NCBI GenBank assembly: GCA_011319805.1
Contig: SJRY01000266.1
Span: 806,001 to 870,000 of the forward strand
Direction: 5' to 3'
DNA from: Macrocybe gigantea
Taxonomy: Eukaryota; Basidiomycota; Agaricomycetes; Agaricales; Callistosporiaceae
DNA length: 64,000 bases
The notes under the pieces are model-generated. The model did no database searches. It worked only from the letters and a program-made list of their open reading frames with translations, and was not told the DNA's origin. Positions within the stretch are counted from its first letter, which is position 1. Every line of letters begins with the position of its first letter. A program made the position numbers and the translations under genes. Below are positions 11,910 to 23,559 of the stretch, one piece after another.

Positions 11910-12253
11910 AGAGTGTGCCCCCCTCACCAAGTCCCAATGCATTGCCTAACTGTTGTACTAATATGTCTCCTGATAATGTCACTTTTTCTACAATGTCAGT
12001 CACACCACTGCCACTTAATGATGTTACCTACGAAGAGTTTGGAAAGGCAGGAAGATTCCTACGAAAGCTTAGAAGGTGTCCAGAATGAATTGAACGAGAA
12101 CTACAACACTGGACGAGTAAGGCGAGACATCCAGAGTTGACCACCCCATTATGCCAATCCCTCCTCTCATCATCTATCCAGGAATCTGTCCACACTCTCG
12201 AAGCCCTCCAGGGCTCATGACACTACATCTCTCATACCGGAAACCACCACTCG

Positions 12254-12804
12254 ATGGAAGTGCCGATGACATTCCAGACTACAGACTCTGGACACACATT
12301 CACCACTAAGGCCTTGATTAATAGCAGAGCCACAGGGTGCTATATCGACGAAGGTGTTAGGTTAGACGAATCTTAAAGGACTCGGGCAGACTAAGTGCAA
12401 GAGTGGTTTAAGACGATGGCAAATGAAATATTAAGCCTAGCACTACTGGTACATCTGGAAGTCCTTATATACATTACAGTACTCGAGCACGGACCATGGG
12501 CTGCACAATGCTGTGGACTGCGGATGAGTAAGACTGGGATGAGATGACTCAGGATAACTAGGAAAGTGAAAATGACTCGATGACTGCATGCTGTGCAGTG
12601 CGATGGAGAGAGGGAGATAAGGGAAGGGAGATAAGATAAGAAAATGAATGGTTCTTCAAGCGACGTCTATAACAGAAGGCTACACTCAGTCACTGAACCT
12701 CAATCTTGACCATTTATCACATGCCATCCCCATCTATAATGCTGATAGCTCCCCAAATGGGAGAGGTTCTATCTGCTACGTGGTCATGGTCAGAATCAGC
12801 ATTA
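12254..12804 (+). pseudogene. protease segment of element A, split by solo LTR C1
   Basis: FTTKALINSRATGCYIDEG is the retropepsin active-site region. The expected D-[ST]-G triad reads N-S-R, so the catalytic Asp and Gly are both lost through G-to-A changes. After removing the solo LTR at 12355-12674 and one GAAGG, the frame continues YTQSLNLNLDHLSHAIPIYN up to the insertion point of element C. Confidence 0.75.
12355..12674 (-). mobile_element. Solo LTR of family C
   Basis: 320 bp, same ends (TGTTAGG...TAACA) and length as the LTRs of element C but more diverged. Flanked by GAAGG (12350-12354 and 12675-12679). Lies inside the protease region of element A, only 135 bp from the full copy of C. 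Confidence 0.93.
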
Positions 12805-12809
12805 GAGAC

Positions 12810-13129
12810 TGTTAGGCTAGACGAATCTTAAAGGACTCGGGCAGACTAAGTGCGAGAGTGGTTTAAGACGATGGCAAATGGAATATTAAGCCTAGCGCTA
12901 CGGGTACATTTAGGAGTCCTTATATACGTTACAGTACTCGAGCACGGACCACGGACTGTGCAAATGCTATGGACTGCGGATGAGTAAGACTAAGGAGGAG
13001 ATGACTTGGAGTGACTAGAGAAGTGGAATGACTCGATGGCTACGCACTGCGCAGCGTGATGGGGAGGATAAGGGATGTGGGAAAGATAAGATAAGAAAAT
13101 GAATAGTCCTTTGGGTGGCGTCTGTAACA
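12810..13129 (-). repeat. 3' LTR of element C
   Basis: 320 bp. On the element strand it is preceded by AAAGAGAGGGTGA (13142-13130), a plausible polypurine tract. Confidence 0.92.
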
Positions 13130-13167
13130 TCACCCTCTCTTTAGATTCGCGTCCTCGCGAAAAGGTC

Positions 13168-13566
13168 CTAGTCTAGCTGTCCCCACCCATTATTGGTCTC
13201 CCAGGCAGTTGTGGCACGTGGGGCCCACATATGAATGAGCTCTTCATTATAGGAGCGGATGTGGTGGAGCATGGTGGCAAGGAGTTTAAGTCGCCGGTTC
13301 TCTGTGTGAAGCATCTCCATTGCTTCGCGAAGCGCGATACATTCAGCTGCTGTGGGACCGGTCCCATCGGGGGTTCATCCAGTCCAAAGGTGTGTGCGGA
13401 CGGTCATAACATAGCGCAGATATGCGCCGAGTGTGATGGCGAGGGGGTCCATGTAGTTGCTAGCGTTGAGAATCCTTGCCAGATTCTCGAGGTCGCTTGG
13501 GCGGTTGGGGATAGGTGCACGGCTGTCCTTGCTGCTGTCGATGCTGATGGGGGCATTGGTGGTCAT
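13168..13566 (-). CDS. ORF3 of element C, overlapping the pol stop (ATGA)
   Basis: The ATG (13566-13564) overlaps the pol TGA as ATGA. The frame runs 133 codons to TAG at 13168, with one internal TGA at 13375 where CGA would fit. The N-half is MTTNAPISIDSSKDSRAPIP... and the C-half is helical and coiled-coil-like (ECIALREAMEMLHTENRRLK, LLATMLHHIRSYNEELIHMW). I do not recognise the product. ATGA overlaps can allow termination-coupled re-initiation; whether that happens here is inference. Confidence 0.5.
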
Positions 13567-16500
13567 GATGTGCAATTTTTGGTCTTCTTTCCTCTTGTCA
13601 TGGTCCTTTTATCCTGGTTTGTAGTCTTTTTTAGGAAACGGTCCAGAGCTTGCTGCGCATTCCCCAGTTCCTTCTCTTTGATCCATGTGTTTTCCTCGTG
13701 CCCGTACCCTTTCCATTTGACCAGGAATAGTGTTCCTCTTCCTTGTTTCTTTCTTTTTAGAATTTCTTCTACCTCGTACTCTTCTTCATCATTTATGATT
13801 TCAGGGGTGGCGGTGATGGTCATTCTTGTATCTTGAAATGGGGTCCTTTGTAGGGTGTGAGTAGTGTTTCGTTGAACATGGGGTGTATCAGCTGCCATGA
13901 TGCTGGGAGTTCTAGGCGATATGCTGAGGCACCTTTCTTTTCGATCACCTTGAACGGTCCGTATCGGAGTGCCGATAACTTCTTTGATGGTCGATTGACT
14001 GTGATATTGGTGGCTTCGAGCCATACCCCATCTCCTTTCTTGTATTCACAGGCCGGTTTTCATCTCGCATCGTAATTGTCTTTGGCCCGTGTTTGCACGT
14101 ACTGCAGCGCAGCATTTGCTTCTTTCTGCATTTGGTCCATTTTTTCGACGAAGTTCTTTGCTGCGGGATTGTTCCCTTCTGCTGTCTGTGGTTCTCCCTT
14201 CTAGGGGTGCATTCCGTAGTTGAGGTAGAATGGCGTTTCCTTCGTTCCCTGGTGTGTTTTATCGTTGTATTGATACTCTGCGATTGCTATCCATTCCGCC
14301 CAATCGTCCTGTAGGTTGTTCATGAAGCTTCTGAGGAAAGCTTCCGTCTCCTGATGGGATCATTCCGCCTGTCCATCTGTCTGTGGATGATAGGCCGTTG
14401 ATAGGTTTTGCTTTGTTCCAAGCAGTTTTAGAAGCGCAGTCATGAATCGTGCTACAAATTGGGGTCCTCGGTTGCTGATGATCTTTCGTGGAATTCCATG
14501 AAGTCGCCACACGTTGTCTCGGTATAGCCGTGTGAGGCCTTCTGCTGTGAGTTCAGTGTTTGTGGGAATCAGGTGGATCATCTTGGTCAGGCGGTCTGTG
14601 ACTGCAGCGATGGCATTAAAGCCGTTCGAGTTGGGTAGTGGTGATAACTATCGGGAAGCACTAACCTACAAACCAACAAGGTGGAATGAAGGAAGCGTCA
14701 GTCCCTATCTGAGGCTGTATAAACTACGAGCTGTTCAAGTCACAGAGTAACCCGAGGGACTGTAGCGTGAAAAGGGGGGGGAATGGAACGAAGTGAATAT
14801 GGATAGTTTCGAGCAGATTTCGGGGTTTTCGAAACAAGGCGGCTAGACTTAGCTGAATTCCCGCGCGATATCGAGGGCTTCGGTGAGGGTTTCGGAAGGG
14901 TTTCGACGATAGTGACTTCCACGCGAAGCCAGGGACACTGATTTCGAGACTGAGTACTGTGGCTCCACGCGAGCGCGACACTTTGAGATCGGATAACACA
15001 AGGACTCCACACGAGTCGTAGACTGCGAGACTGCTGAAGGATTGAGACGGTAACTTTTTCTATGTTGTTACAAATGCCAAGTACATGGGTTTTTATAGAT
15101 GAGAAGATTTCGAGTATCGGAATAACCGGCGAAGTCGAAACCGAATGGAGAGAACATATCGTATGATTTCGAAAGGGTCGTTTAGTGGCTGAAACGTCGG
15201 GGAGATGTAAGTCCGTTCGAAATCTGAACATAAAAGGTGAAACAGTAGGTAAAAGAACATCCCGAAACCGGTGCCACGCATCGTAGAATGGAACGTGAAA
15301 ATAATCTAAGGAACGTAGAATGTATCAGTGAAATATGAGTCATGAATTTCGAAATGAGAGTGGATGAAACGGTAGCGTGCTCGAAATCCCTTGTTTCGAA
15401 TGTACTGCAGCGAGGCAGTGTCGGGAACGCGGGAAGGCGTGAGGCGGTGCGATATCGAAAATGGTAGTAGTCTTGCCATATCGGGATCTGGGAATCGGGG
15501 GAGGCATATAGGAATAAGACTGCCTGACCAGATTGGGCGGTATAGGAAGCACAGAAGGTCCGGAATGTATGGGTGCGATGCATTTGGCGAAGTGTCCGGG
15601 ACCTGGAATGGAAGCCTCACGGAGTTGTTGACATCCCGAGTACTCAAACGAGAAGTCAGCGGCTGGGCTGCGGTATCATTGCTGAGGGGGCCGAGTAGTG
15701 GTATGATTTCGAATGCGGGGGCGGGATTACCAAATTAGGACTTATCGGCGGTCAGCGGCGCGGAGCACTCATCAGCGGTCCTATGAGATCTACTCCAATA
15801 TCTTCCCATGGCTGTTGCGGAATCTCATGCGGGTGTAGTGGCGCATGTTTCTTTTGTCGGATGATCTTGTTTCTTTGACATGTTTCGCATCTATTAACAT
15901 ATTTTTTGATGTCCGTTAGCATTGATGGCCACCAGTAGGTGCAGTTTATGAGTTCGTGCATGTGATATTGTTCTGAATGCCCTCCAATGGGAGTGTCATG
16001 GTGTTCAAACATGATGTCTTCCTTTAGTTTGTTGTCTGGGGGGATGTAGATTTTCCCTCCTGCGTATATGATGTGGTCTTCCTCTGTGAACCAGTGTGGT
16101 TTTTCCTTCAGTCCTGTTGTTATAATCATTTCTCTTCGTGCGCATTGTCAAATTTGTTCTATTCTTGGGGATTCGATCATCATGATCCCTCTTGTCTGTA
16201 TTGTTTCATTATTTTCTGCTCCCCCTTTTTGCAGGTGTTCATCCTCGAACATCATAAATTCGAAATCTCGTTCATTATTCTCTTCCAGATGTCGGATGAA
16301 TGTGGCTTCTTTGATCATTTGTATGTCATCCTTTTCTGCTAGGTTTTCTTCATATCCTGCCATTCGTGATAAGACGTCCACTTTTCCATTCGCTTTTCCT
16401 GGTACGTGTCGTAGTTCATAGTCATATTCTTGTAATTTCAGGTACCAGCCAATCTGTCTCGAATTGAGTCGCTGCAGTTTTCGGAAGTATGATAGGTTCT

Positions 16501-18115
16501 TGTGATCCGTCAATATTTCAAACTTCTCTCAAGCTTCTAGGAGGTATTGTCTCCATGTCTTCAGTGCCACCATTATTGCGAGCAGTTCTTTGTCATAGAT
16601 TTCGTAGTTCTGTTCTGCTGCAGTCATGCATCTTGAAATGAAGGCGATTGGGTGCCACAGTCCTTTCTGCTGTTGTGATAGTACCGCTCCGATGGCATAT
16701 CCTGAGGCGTCCGTTTCAACTCGGAATTTTCCTTCTGTTTGTGGTAGTGCTAGGATGGGTGCCGAGGTTATATGTCAAATTAATTCCCTGAAAGTGTCTT
16801 GCTGCTTGTCTGTCCACTGGAATGTCTTGTTTCCAGTCAGCTCTGTTAAAGGTTTAGCAACCTTTGTATATCCTTTGATGAATCGTTGGTAAAAGTTTGT
16901 GAATCCCAAGAACTTCTGTAGTTCTTTCTTCGTTTTTGGGGTTGGCCAGGATTGTACGGCTGTGATTTTCTCCGGTTCCATTTCTACCTTCCCTTCTCCT
17001 ACGATATATCCTAGTACTGGGACTTTTGATGATTCCCAGACACATTTTGGTCCTTTGATGAATAGGTCGTTCTTGTTCAGTATCTCCATGACTTCTATCG
17101 TGTTCTTTTGGAGTTCCTCTTGTATTCGTCCGATGATTATGATGTCATTCATATAGATTATGCACACTCTTCTTCGTATCTGGTCTTGGAAGAGGTTTGC
17201 CATCATCCAGCTAAAGGTGCCTGGTGCATTGCACTGTCCAAAGTACATGACTGTTGGTTCAAAGAGTCCTCTTGCTGTTAGGAAGGCTGCTTTCCATTCG
17301 TCTCCTTTTCAGATGTGTACGTTATTGTATCCCCAGATAATGTCGACCTTGTTGAAGTATTTTGCTCCTTGTAACACATCGAGGAGCTCACTGATACGTG
17401 GTAATAGGAACTTGTCCTTGACCGTGTATTTGTTTATTTCTCGATAGTCTTGGATGAGTCGTTTGCTGCCATCCTTCTTATTTCAAAAGAAGCAGGGTGC
17501 TGCATAGGGTGATTTTGAGGGACGTATCTTCCCTGTTCTTAATCCTTCTTTGACAAAGGTATCTAGCTCTTCTAGTTCCTTTTGTGTCATCGGGTAGATC
17601 TTGCTCGGTATCGTTTTTGATGCGTCTTTTGTCAAGTTTATTTCGTGGTCCCACTCCTTGTGGTCTGGTAAACGATCGAAGTTTTTCTCTTTAAAGAGGT
17701 GTTTGAATCTCGTCAAATATGGGGGTATCTGCGTTCCCATCCTGTCGCTGGCTGTGGTTTTCGCTTGTTCGGTTACTTTCTGTATTTTGATCGTTTGGTG
17801 GTTTATCTTGCATGTTTTGGGGCATCTGTTAAAGACAACCTCTTCTGTCCTCCACTTGATCATTGGGTTGTGATAGACAAGCCAGTCATGTCCTAGTAGC
17901 ATGTCAGTTTTTCCGATGTCGAGTACGATGGCTTCCATGTGCTCTTTGTGTCCTTTAATGTCAATGTGGACTTCCGCTACCCGATCTGCTGTTTTCTGAT
18001 GGTTGGGTGATCCATCTGCATTTATGATTTGAATCTTCTTGATTCGTCATATCTTTAGTCCTGTTTTTGCTACTATAGCGGTATTGATGCAGGTCCTGTC
18101 TGCCCCGCTATCGAC
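13563..18115 (-). pseudogene. pol of element C, split by a solo D LTR
   Basis: Protease DSGADRTCINTAIVAKTG (DSG intact). RT: KSPYAAPCFF, the FGQCNAPGTF block, and the catalytic box IYMNDIIII, in which YMDD has become YMND, so polymerase activity is lost. RNase H around 16150-16600. Integrase: GGHSEQYHMHELI with CETCQRNK, core GVDLIGPL. The frame then continues, across the solo LTR at 14642-15774 and one 4-bp duplication, as PNSNGFNA. ISNRGPQFVARFM again has Asn for the second catalytic Asp. The chromodomain is EYEVEEILKRKKQGRGTLFL, VKWKGYGHEENTW. A single C missing from a C run near 13812 shifts the frame just before the chromodomain. Pol stops at 13563-13565. Confidence 0.9.
14642..15774 (-). 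mobile_element. Solo LTR of family D inside integrase of element C
   Basis: 1133 bp, inverted relative to the LTRs of element D, ends TGATAAC...CTCATCA. Flanks are GTGG (14638-14641) and GCGG (15775-15778), a 4-bp duplication with one transition. Removing it with one flank restores GPLPNSNG in the integrase of C. It keeps CpG sites that both LTRs of the full D copy have lost at the same positions. Confidence 0.93.
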
Positions 18116-18299
18116 TTCTGGTGTTATCATTGCTATTCCTTTTCGTGTTCGTATCTTTGCTGGTACTGCGAGTTCTTTTCTTTTAGGTGGTTTATCACCT
18201 CAGATGGTTCTTCTTGGTGCTTCAGGTCGCTTTGCAGGAATGGTGTATTTCAGAGTATGGGATGGTCTACATCTGGTATCGAAGCGAGTCTGTTTCAGC

Positions 18300-19971
18300 T
18301 GTATGGGTCACGATTTAGCACCTCTTAGTCAGACCCTTCGACAAAACCCTCTTTGTTAGAGCTTTCTTCATCCTTGTCTTCTTCATCTTCTTCCCCTTCT
18401 TCTTTCACTTCTCTGACTCGGGATTTTCCCTTCTTCTTCTTCTTGCAGTTTCATGCGTAATGTCCTTTCAAGCCGCAATTGAAACATATGACGTTTGCTG
18501 CTCCTTTCCGTGGTTCCAGACAGTTTCGTGAAAGGTGTCCTGGCTTATTGCAATTGAAGCAATTGTTGCTTCATACTTTGTCGACTTCCATGGCTTGTCC
18601 TGCTCCTCGGCTCGGGTTCCCAGGTTTGCATTGGTTGTTTGTGAACTCTCCCCTCATTACATTCCTATGTTCATCGATGTTTCACCCGATCGCTCGAACT
18701 GTCTTGATGTATTCATCTCCATCTGTTGGGAGTACAGAGATCGAGTGTATGGCTTCTGCTGTCCTCTGGTTTAAACTCTTCTCGAGTAGGAAGCGAGGTG
18801 CTGTTCCTGTCATTCCCGCTTTTCCTGCGAGGTCTACAAATTCATCTAGGAATTCATCAATAGGTCAGTTTCCCTGTCTGATGTTGAATAATTTGCTTCC
18901 TGCTTGCGATGGTGACATGACATTGCTGAATCGTATTTCTATTTCGGTCACGAAATCAGCCCATGTGCTTTGATTAGTCGTGGTGTCAATTTTCTTTGAC
19001 GCCCAGTGGGCTCCTGGTCCATCGGTCATCCTGGATAGTACTGCTCCAATCCTCTGTACATCGGTGAGGTCTCCGTGTGCAGTTATGTAGAGTTTCATCT
19101 TCCTCCACCAAATGTCGAAAGCTGTTCGATCTCCTGTGAAGGATTTCGGATCGGCAATAATTCCCTTGTATTCTGTCGTCATTGTCTGTGGAATCTCTTC
19201 GTCGTTGTCTTGGTCTTGGTCTTCCTGTACTTGGGCCTGTTGTGCTTGGGTCTGCTGCTCTTGAATCTGCTTTTGTCTTCGTTCTTCTCTTTGTTCTTTC
19301 CAGTAATCTAGGTCGATTCCTGCGATTCTACAGGCCTGCTCAAAATCGGCCCACTCTGCAGCAGTTGGTCCATCTGTCTTTGGTAGTCTCTTTCGCTCCC
19401 TCCACTGATAGTATTCATTCCAGTCGCTGTCGCTTACTTTCGCCACGGTGGTGCGATTTCCTTCTTATGCTGTACTTCAGCGAGTCGGTCTTCTGAAGGG
19501 GTTTGGTAATTTCGTTCCTATGTGCCCCTGACTTTGGTGTCGCTCTCGTTGATTCTGTTGTACGCTCTGTGCATCGTGTCCTCTCTGTATTAGTATGTCC
19601 TCTTCTTGTACCCAGCGATTGTAGTTTTCAATCTGCTGTTGTCTGAAATTTCAGGCTTGTGTTCGTTCTTCTCTTGTTTTCTTGCGGATTGGTTCGTCCT
19701 CTTCTTCGGCCAGAAGATTCTGGTCTGACCACAGCTCTTCTAGGCTTATCCCGTATTCTCCTTCTAGTAGGAGTTCTGTAATGAGTTGTGCTGCTCCGTC
19801 ACTGAAAATCTCAGTGGGTTCGTCTGTGGTGGTGTAGGCAAACTCTCTCAGGAATGCCTGTTCTTCTTCGTCGCTACTTGGTGTAGGCGTATGCTCCCTC
19901 TTTCGTTTGTTTGAATTGCTAGTGTCTCTGCAGTTGGCGTGGACTGTCTCTGCGAATGGCGTGGACTGCAA
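18300..19971 (-). pseudogene. gag of element C with two zinc knuckles
   Basis: N-terminal acidic region (PTPSSDEEEQAFLREFAY), then the capsid-like part (ADPKSFTGDRTAFDIWWRKM, STWADFVTEIEIRFSNVMSP). Near 18460-18560 two CCHC knuckles follow: [14 protein letters not shown] and [13 protein letters not shown], the second broken by a stop at its penultimate residue. A Lys-rich then acidic tail ends the protein. No ATG is evident at the extreme N-terminus, so the start is uncertain. Stops near 19650, 18872 and elsewhere are mostly TGA. Confidence 0.8.
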
Positions 19972-20114
19972 TGTGTGATCTACTTCTCTGAGCCAGGTGC
20001 TCTCGTCGCTTGTGCTAGTGTTTGCTGGGTCAGCGACCGCTTGTCGTCGAATGCTGATCAGATCTTTGATAAAGCGTGACGTGGTGTGTGTGTGAGTCTG
20101 AGCGAGTCTCGACG

Positions 20115-20244
20115 AGGCTTAATATCTTGTTAGGCTAGACGAATCTTAAAGGACTCGGGCAGACTAAGTGCGAGAGTGGTTTAAGACGATGGCAAATGGA
20201 ATATTAAGCCTAGCGCTACGGGTACATCTAGGAGTCCTTATATA
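20115..20244 (-). promoter_or_regulatory. TATA box, predicted RNA start and self-primer/PBS of element C
   Basis: On the element strand TATATA (20244-20239) lies 33 bp before AGGCTTAATAT (20211-20201). The complement ATATTAAGCCT occupies 20125-20115, two bases inside the LTR end. Same geometry as elements A and B. Confidence 0.74.
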
Positions 20245-20447
20245 CGTTACAGTACTCGAGCACGGACCATGGACTGCACAAATGCTGTGGACTGCGGATG
20301 AGTAAGACTAAGGAGGAGATGACTCGGAGTGACTAGAGAAGTGGAATGACTCGATGGCTACGCACTGCGCAGCGTGATGGGGAGGATAAGGGATGTGGGA
20401 AAGATAAGATAAGAAAATGAATAGTCCTTTGGGTGGCGTCTGTAACA
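20128..20447 (-). repeat. 5' LTR of element C
   Basis: 320 bp, followed to the right by GAGAC and the resumed pol frame of element A. Confidence 0.93.
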
Positions 20448-20452
20448 GAGAC

Positions 20453-22181
20453 CACATTGAAATGACCTCCCTTGCAGTCGCCAACCTCGGCCATAGCCAT
20501 GTCATTCTCAGACATGCTTGGTTGCGACGCCACAACCCCAGCATTGATTGGCAAACAAGCATGCTACTATTCAACCGATGCTCACAGGAGTGCCATGAGC
20601 CACAACTATGGCAAGAGAATGGAGAACAAATAAGGGGGATAGAGGAAGAGATTTTTCTAGAGCACGAACCTGAACGATCTGATGGTCAAGAGACCTTGGT
20701 TGACTTCAACACCAGCAAGCACCTTATATTCCTAGAAGACATCGATGAAATCTGTTTGCAGTATGAAGTATTTATGGAAAGCATCGAGCAGGAGAAAGCC
20801 AAGGTCTGAGCCCAGTCTTACAACGCAGCCATACCGGACCGTTACACTAAGGAGTTCAGCTCCATATTTCAAAAGGTGAACTTTGAGGCTCTACCTCTGT
20901 GCCACACATGGGACCATGCAATTGAGCTGAAAGAGGGCACCAGGCCCTTTACGAGCAAGATCTATCTACTATCGAGGTGTGAACAAGACAAACTCGATAA
21001 ATTCATCGAAGAGCACCTGCGCTCAGGCAGGATCCACCCCTCAAAGAGCCCAATCGCATCACCCTTCTTCTTTGTCAAGAAGAAGGATGGCTCATTATGC
21101 CCAGTTCAGGACTATCGCCATCTAAACCAAATGACAATAAAGAATCGTTATCTGCTACCTCTCATATCTGAGGTCATCGACAAACTCCATGGTGCATGCT
21201 TCTTCACTAAGTTCGATGTTCGATGGGGGTTTAACAATGTCCAGATCAAAGAGGGCGACGAATGGAAGGCAGCATTCATTACCAACTGAGGCCTCTATGA
21301 GCCATGCATTATGTTCTTTGGCCTGACCAACTCACCAGCTACCTTCCAAACCATGATGAACAACCTCTTCCATGAATTGATCAATCATGGTGTCATTATC
21401 GTCTATATGGATGACATTCTCATCTATACTAAAACTATTCTAGAGCATCGTACCATTACACATCAAGTCCTCGACATACTAAAGCAAAACAGTCTATCTC
21501 TCAAGCCTAAGAAGTGCAAGTGGGAGAAGACATGAATCAAGTATTTGGGCATGATCATATCGGAAGAAGGAGTGGAGATGGACCTAAAAAAGGTTGAAGC
21601 TGTCACCACTTGGCCGGAACCCCAGGATAAGCATGACCTCCAGCAATTCCTCAGGTTCGCAAACTACTACTGGTGCTTCATTTCCCAATTCATTCATATT
21701 GCATGGTGCCTCCATCGACTCACAGGTGATACGCCATAGTTGTGGAGCAATACTGGACAGCATGCCTTTAATGCTCTCAAATATGCCATCACCTCTGCCC
21801 TAGTCCTGGCCCTACCAACTGATGACGACCCTTACTGTCTCAAGGCTGATAGTTCAGGTTATGCCACTGGTGCGACCCTAGTACAGAAGCAGGATAACCT
21901 CTGGTGACCCATTATGTTCCTTTCTAAATCCTTAAATGAGGTCAAGTGCAATTATGAAATCCACGACCGTGAAATGCTCGCCATTATGCGTGCTCTTGAA
22001 GAATGGTGCCACTACCTAGCAGGAGCCACCCATACCATTGAAATTCACTCCAACCATCAAAACCTCCAATACTTCATGACAGCACGTAAACTGAACCGTT
22101 GCCAAGTGCGTTGGTCCTTGAGGCTTGCCGACTATGATTTCATCCTTATCCATAAGCCAGGCTGCTCTATGGGACACTCGG
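20453..22181 (+). pseudogene. reverse transcriptase and RNase H of element A (decayed)
   Basis: Continues the pol frame interrupted by element C. Motifs in order: LRHAWLRRHNPSIDWQ (end of protease), [53 protein letters not shown], the catalytic VYMDDILIY (YMDD intact, near 21400), then RNase H with LSKSLNEVKCNYEIHDREML. In-frame stops at expected Arg or Trp codons (ITN*GLYEP, KT*IKYLG, LW*PIMF) show it is inactive. It ends at the insertion site of element D, within the peptide GHS|DALSRR. Confidence 0.88.
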
Positions 22182-23311
22182 TGATGAGCGCTCCGCACCG
22201 CTGACTGCTGATAAGTCCTAATTTGGTAATCCCGTGCCCGCATTCAAAATCATACCACTACTCGGCCCCCTCAGCATGATACCGCAGTCCAGCCACTAAC
22301 TTCTCGTTCGAGTACTCGGGATGTCGACAACTCTGTGAGGCTTCCATTCCAGGTTCTGGACACTTCGCCAAACACATTGCACCCGTACATTCCGGACATT
22401 CTGTGCTTCCTATACTGCCCAATCCAGTCAGGCAGTCTTATTCCTATATGCCCCCTCTGATTCCCAGATCCCGATATGGCAAGACTACTACCATTTTCGA
22501 TATCGCACCGCCTCACGCCTTCCTGCATTCCCGACACTGCCTCGCTGCAGTACATTCGAAACAAGGGATTTCGAGCGCGCCACTGTTTCATCCACTCTCA
22601 TTTCAAAATTCATGACTCATATTTCACTGATACATTCTACGTTCCTTAGATTATTTTCACGTTCCATTCTACGACGCGTAGCACCAGCTTCGGGATGTTC
22701 TTTTACCTACTGTTTCACCTTTTATGTTCAGATTTCGAACGGACTTACATCTCCCCGACGTTTCAGCCACTAAACGACCCTTTCGAAATCATACGATATG
22801 TTCTCTCATTCGGTTTCGACTTCGCCGGTTATTCCAATACTCGAAATCTTCTCATCTATAAAAACCCATGTACTTGGCATTTGTAACAACATAGAAAAAG
22901 TTACCGTCTCAGTCCTTCAGCAGTCTTGCAGTCTACGACTCATGTGGAGTCCTTGTGTTATCCGATCCCAAAGTGTCGCGCTCATGTGGAGCCACAGTCC
23001 TCAGTCTCGAAATCAGTGTCCCTAGCTTTGCGTGGAAGCCAACTATCGTCGAAACCCTTCCGAAACCCTCACCGAAGCCCTCGATATCATGCAGGAATTC
23101 AGCTAAGTCTAACTACCTTGTGCCGAAAACCCCGAAATCTGCTCGAAACCATCCATAATCACTCCGTTCCATTCCCCCCCCTTTACTCTACAGTCCCTCG
23201 GGTTACTCTGTGACTTGAACAGCTCGTAGTTTATACAGCCTCAGATAGGGACTGACGCTTCCTTCATTCCACCTTGTTGGTTTGTAGGTTAGTGCTTCCT
23301 GACAGTTATCA
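22182..23311 (+). repeat. 5' LTR of element D
   Basis: 1130 bp, TGATGAGCGC...GTTATCA. Differs from the 3' LTR at scattered sites, mainly transitions (five within the first 35 bp). A TATA-like CTATAAAA is present near 22855. Confidence 0.92.
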
Positions 23312-23314
23312 TTT

Positions 23315-23331
23315 TGGAGCCCACCGCGAGG
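23315..23331 (+). other. tRNA-type primer-binding site of element D
   Basis: TGGAGCCCACCGCGAGG begins three bases after the LTR. It starts with TGG, the complement of a tRNA CCA end. The rest would pair with an acceptor stem ending GGTGGGCTCCA; which tRNA that is I cannot say. Unlike A, B and C, I find no LTR-complementary self-primer here. Confidence 0.55.
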
Positions 23332-23559
23332 GGCTAGTTCAAGATTTCAAGTAACCCCAACCGCCAATCTTCTACCTCATCCACTGTTACCTCCCGCACC
23401 AAGGCAGCCGCTCGCAGGAGACAAACCCCAGGTCCCTGAAATCTTCGTCGATCACCTGTTCCGCGCTCCCAAGCACCCTCTCCTGAACTCCTTATCTCTC
23501 TTCCCGACTCACTACCTTCATCTCTCGAACCCTTATCCCCAGCCTCAGTCAAACAAGAA

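Larger units (their letters stand above)
12810..20447 (-). mobile_element. LTR retrotransposon C (Ty3/gypsy chromovirus) inside pol of A
   Basis: LTRs at 12810-13129 and 20128-20447 (both 320 bp, about five differences seen, all transitions) flanked by GAGAC (12805-12809 and 20448-20452). Coding strand is minus: gag with two zinc knuckles, protease, RT, RNase H, integrase (interrupted by a solo D LTR), chromodomain and a small third ORF. Confidence 0.94.

Noticed and set aside
14642..15774. Several 60-160-codon ORFs on both strands, repeated at 22271-23213 and 32579-33788
   Set aside because: They recur because this is the LTR of family D; reading frames inside the LTR show no domain.
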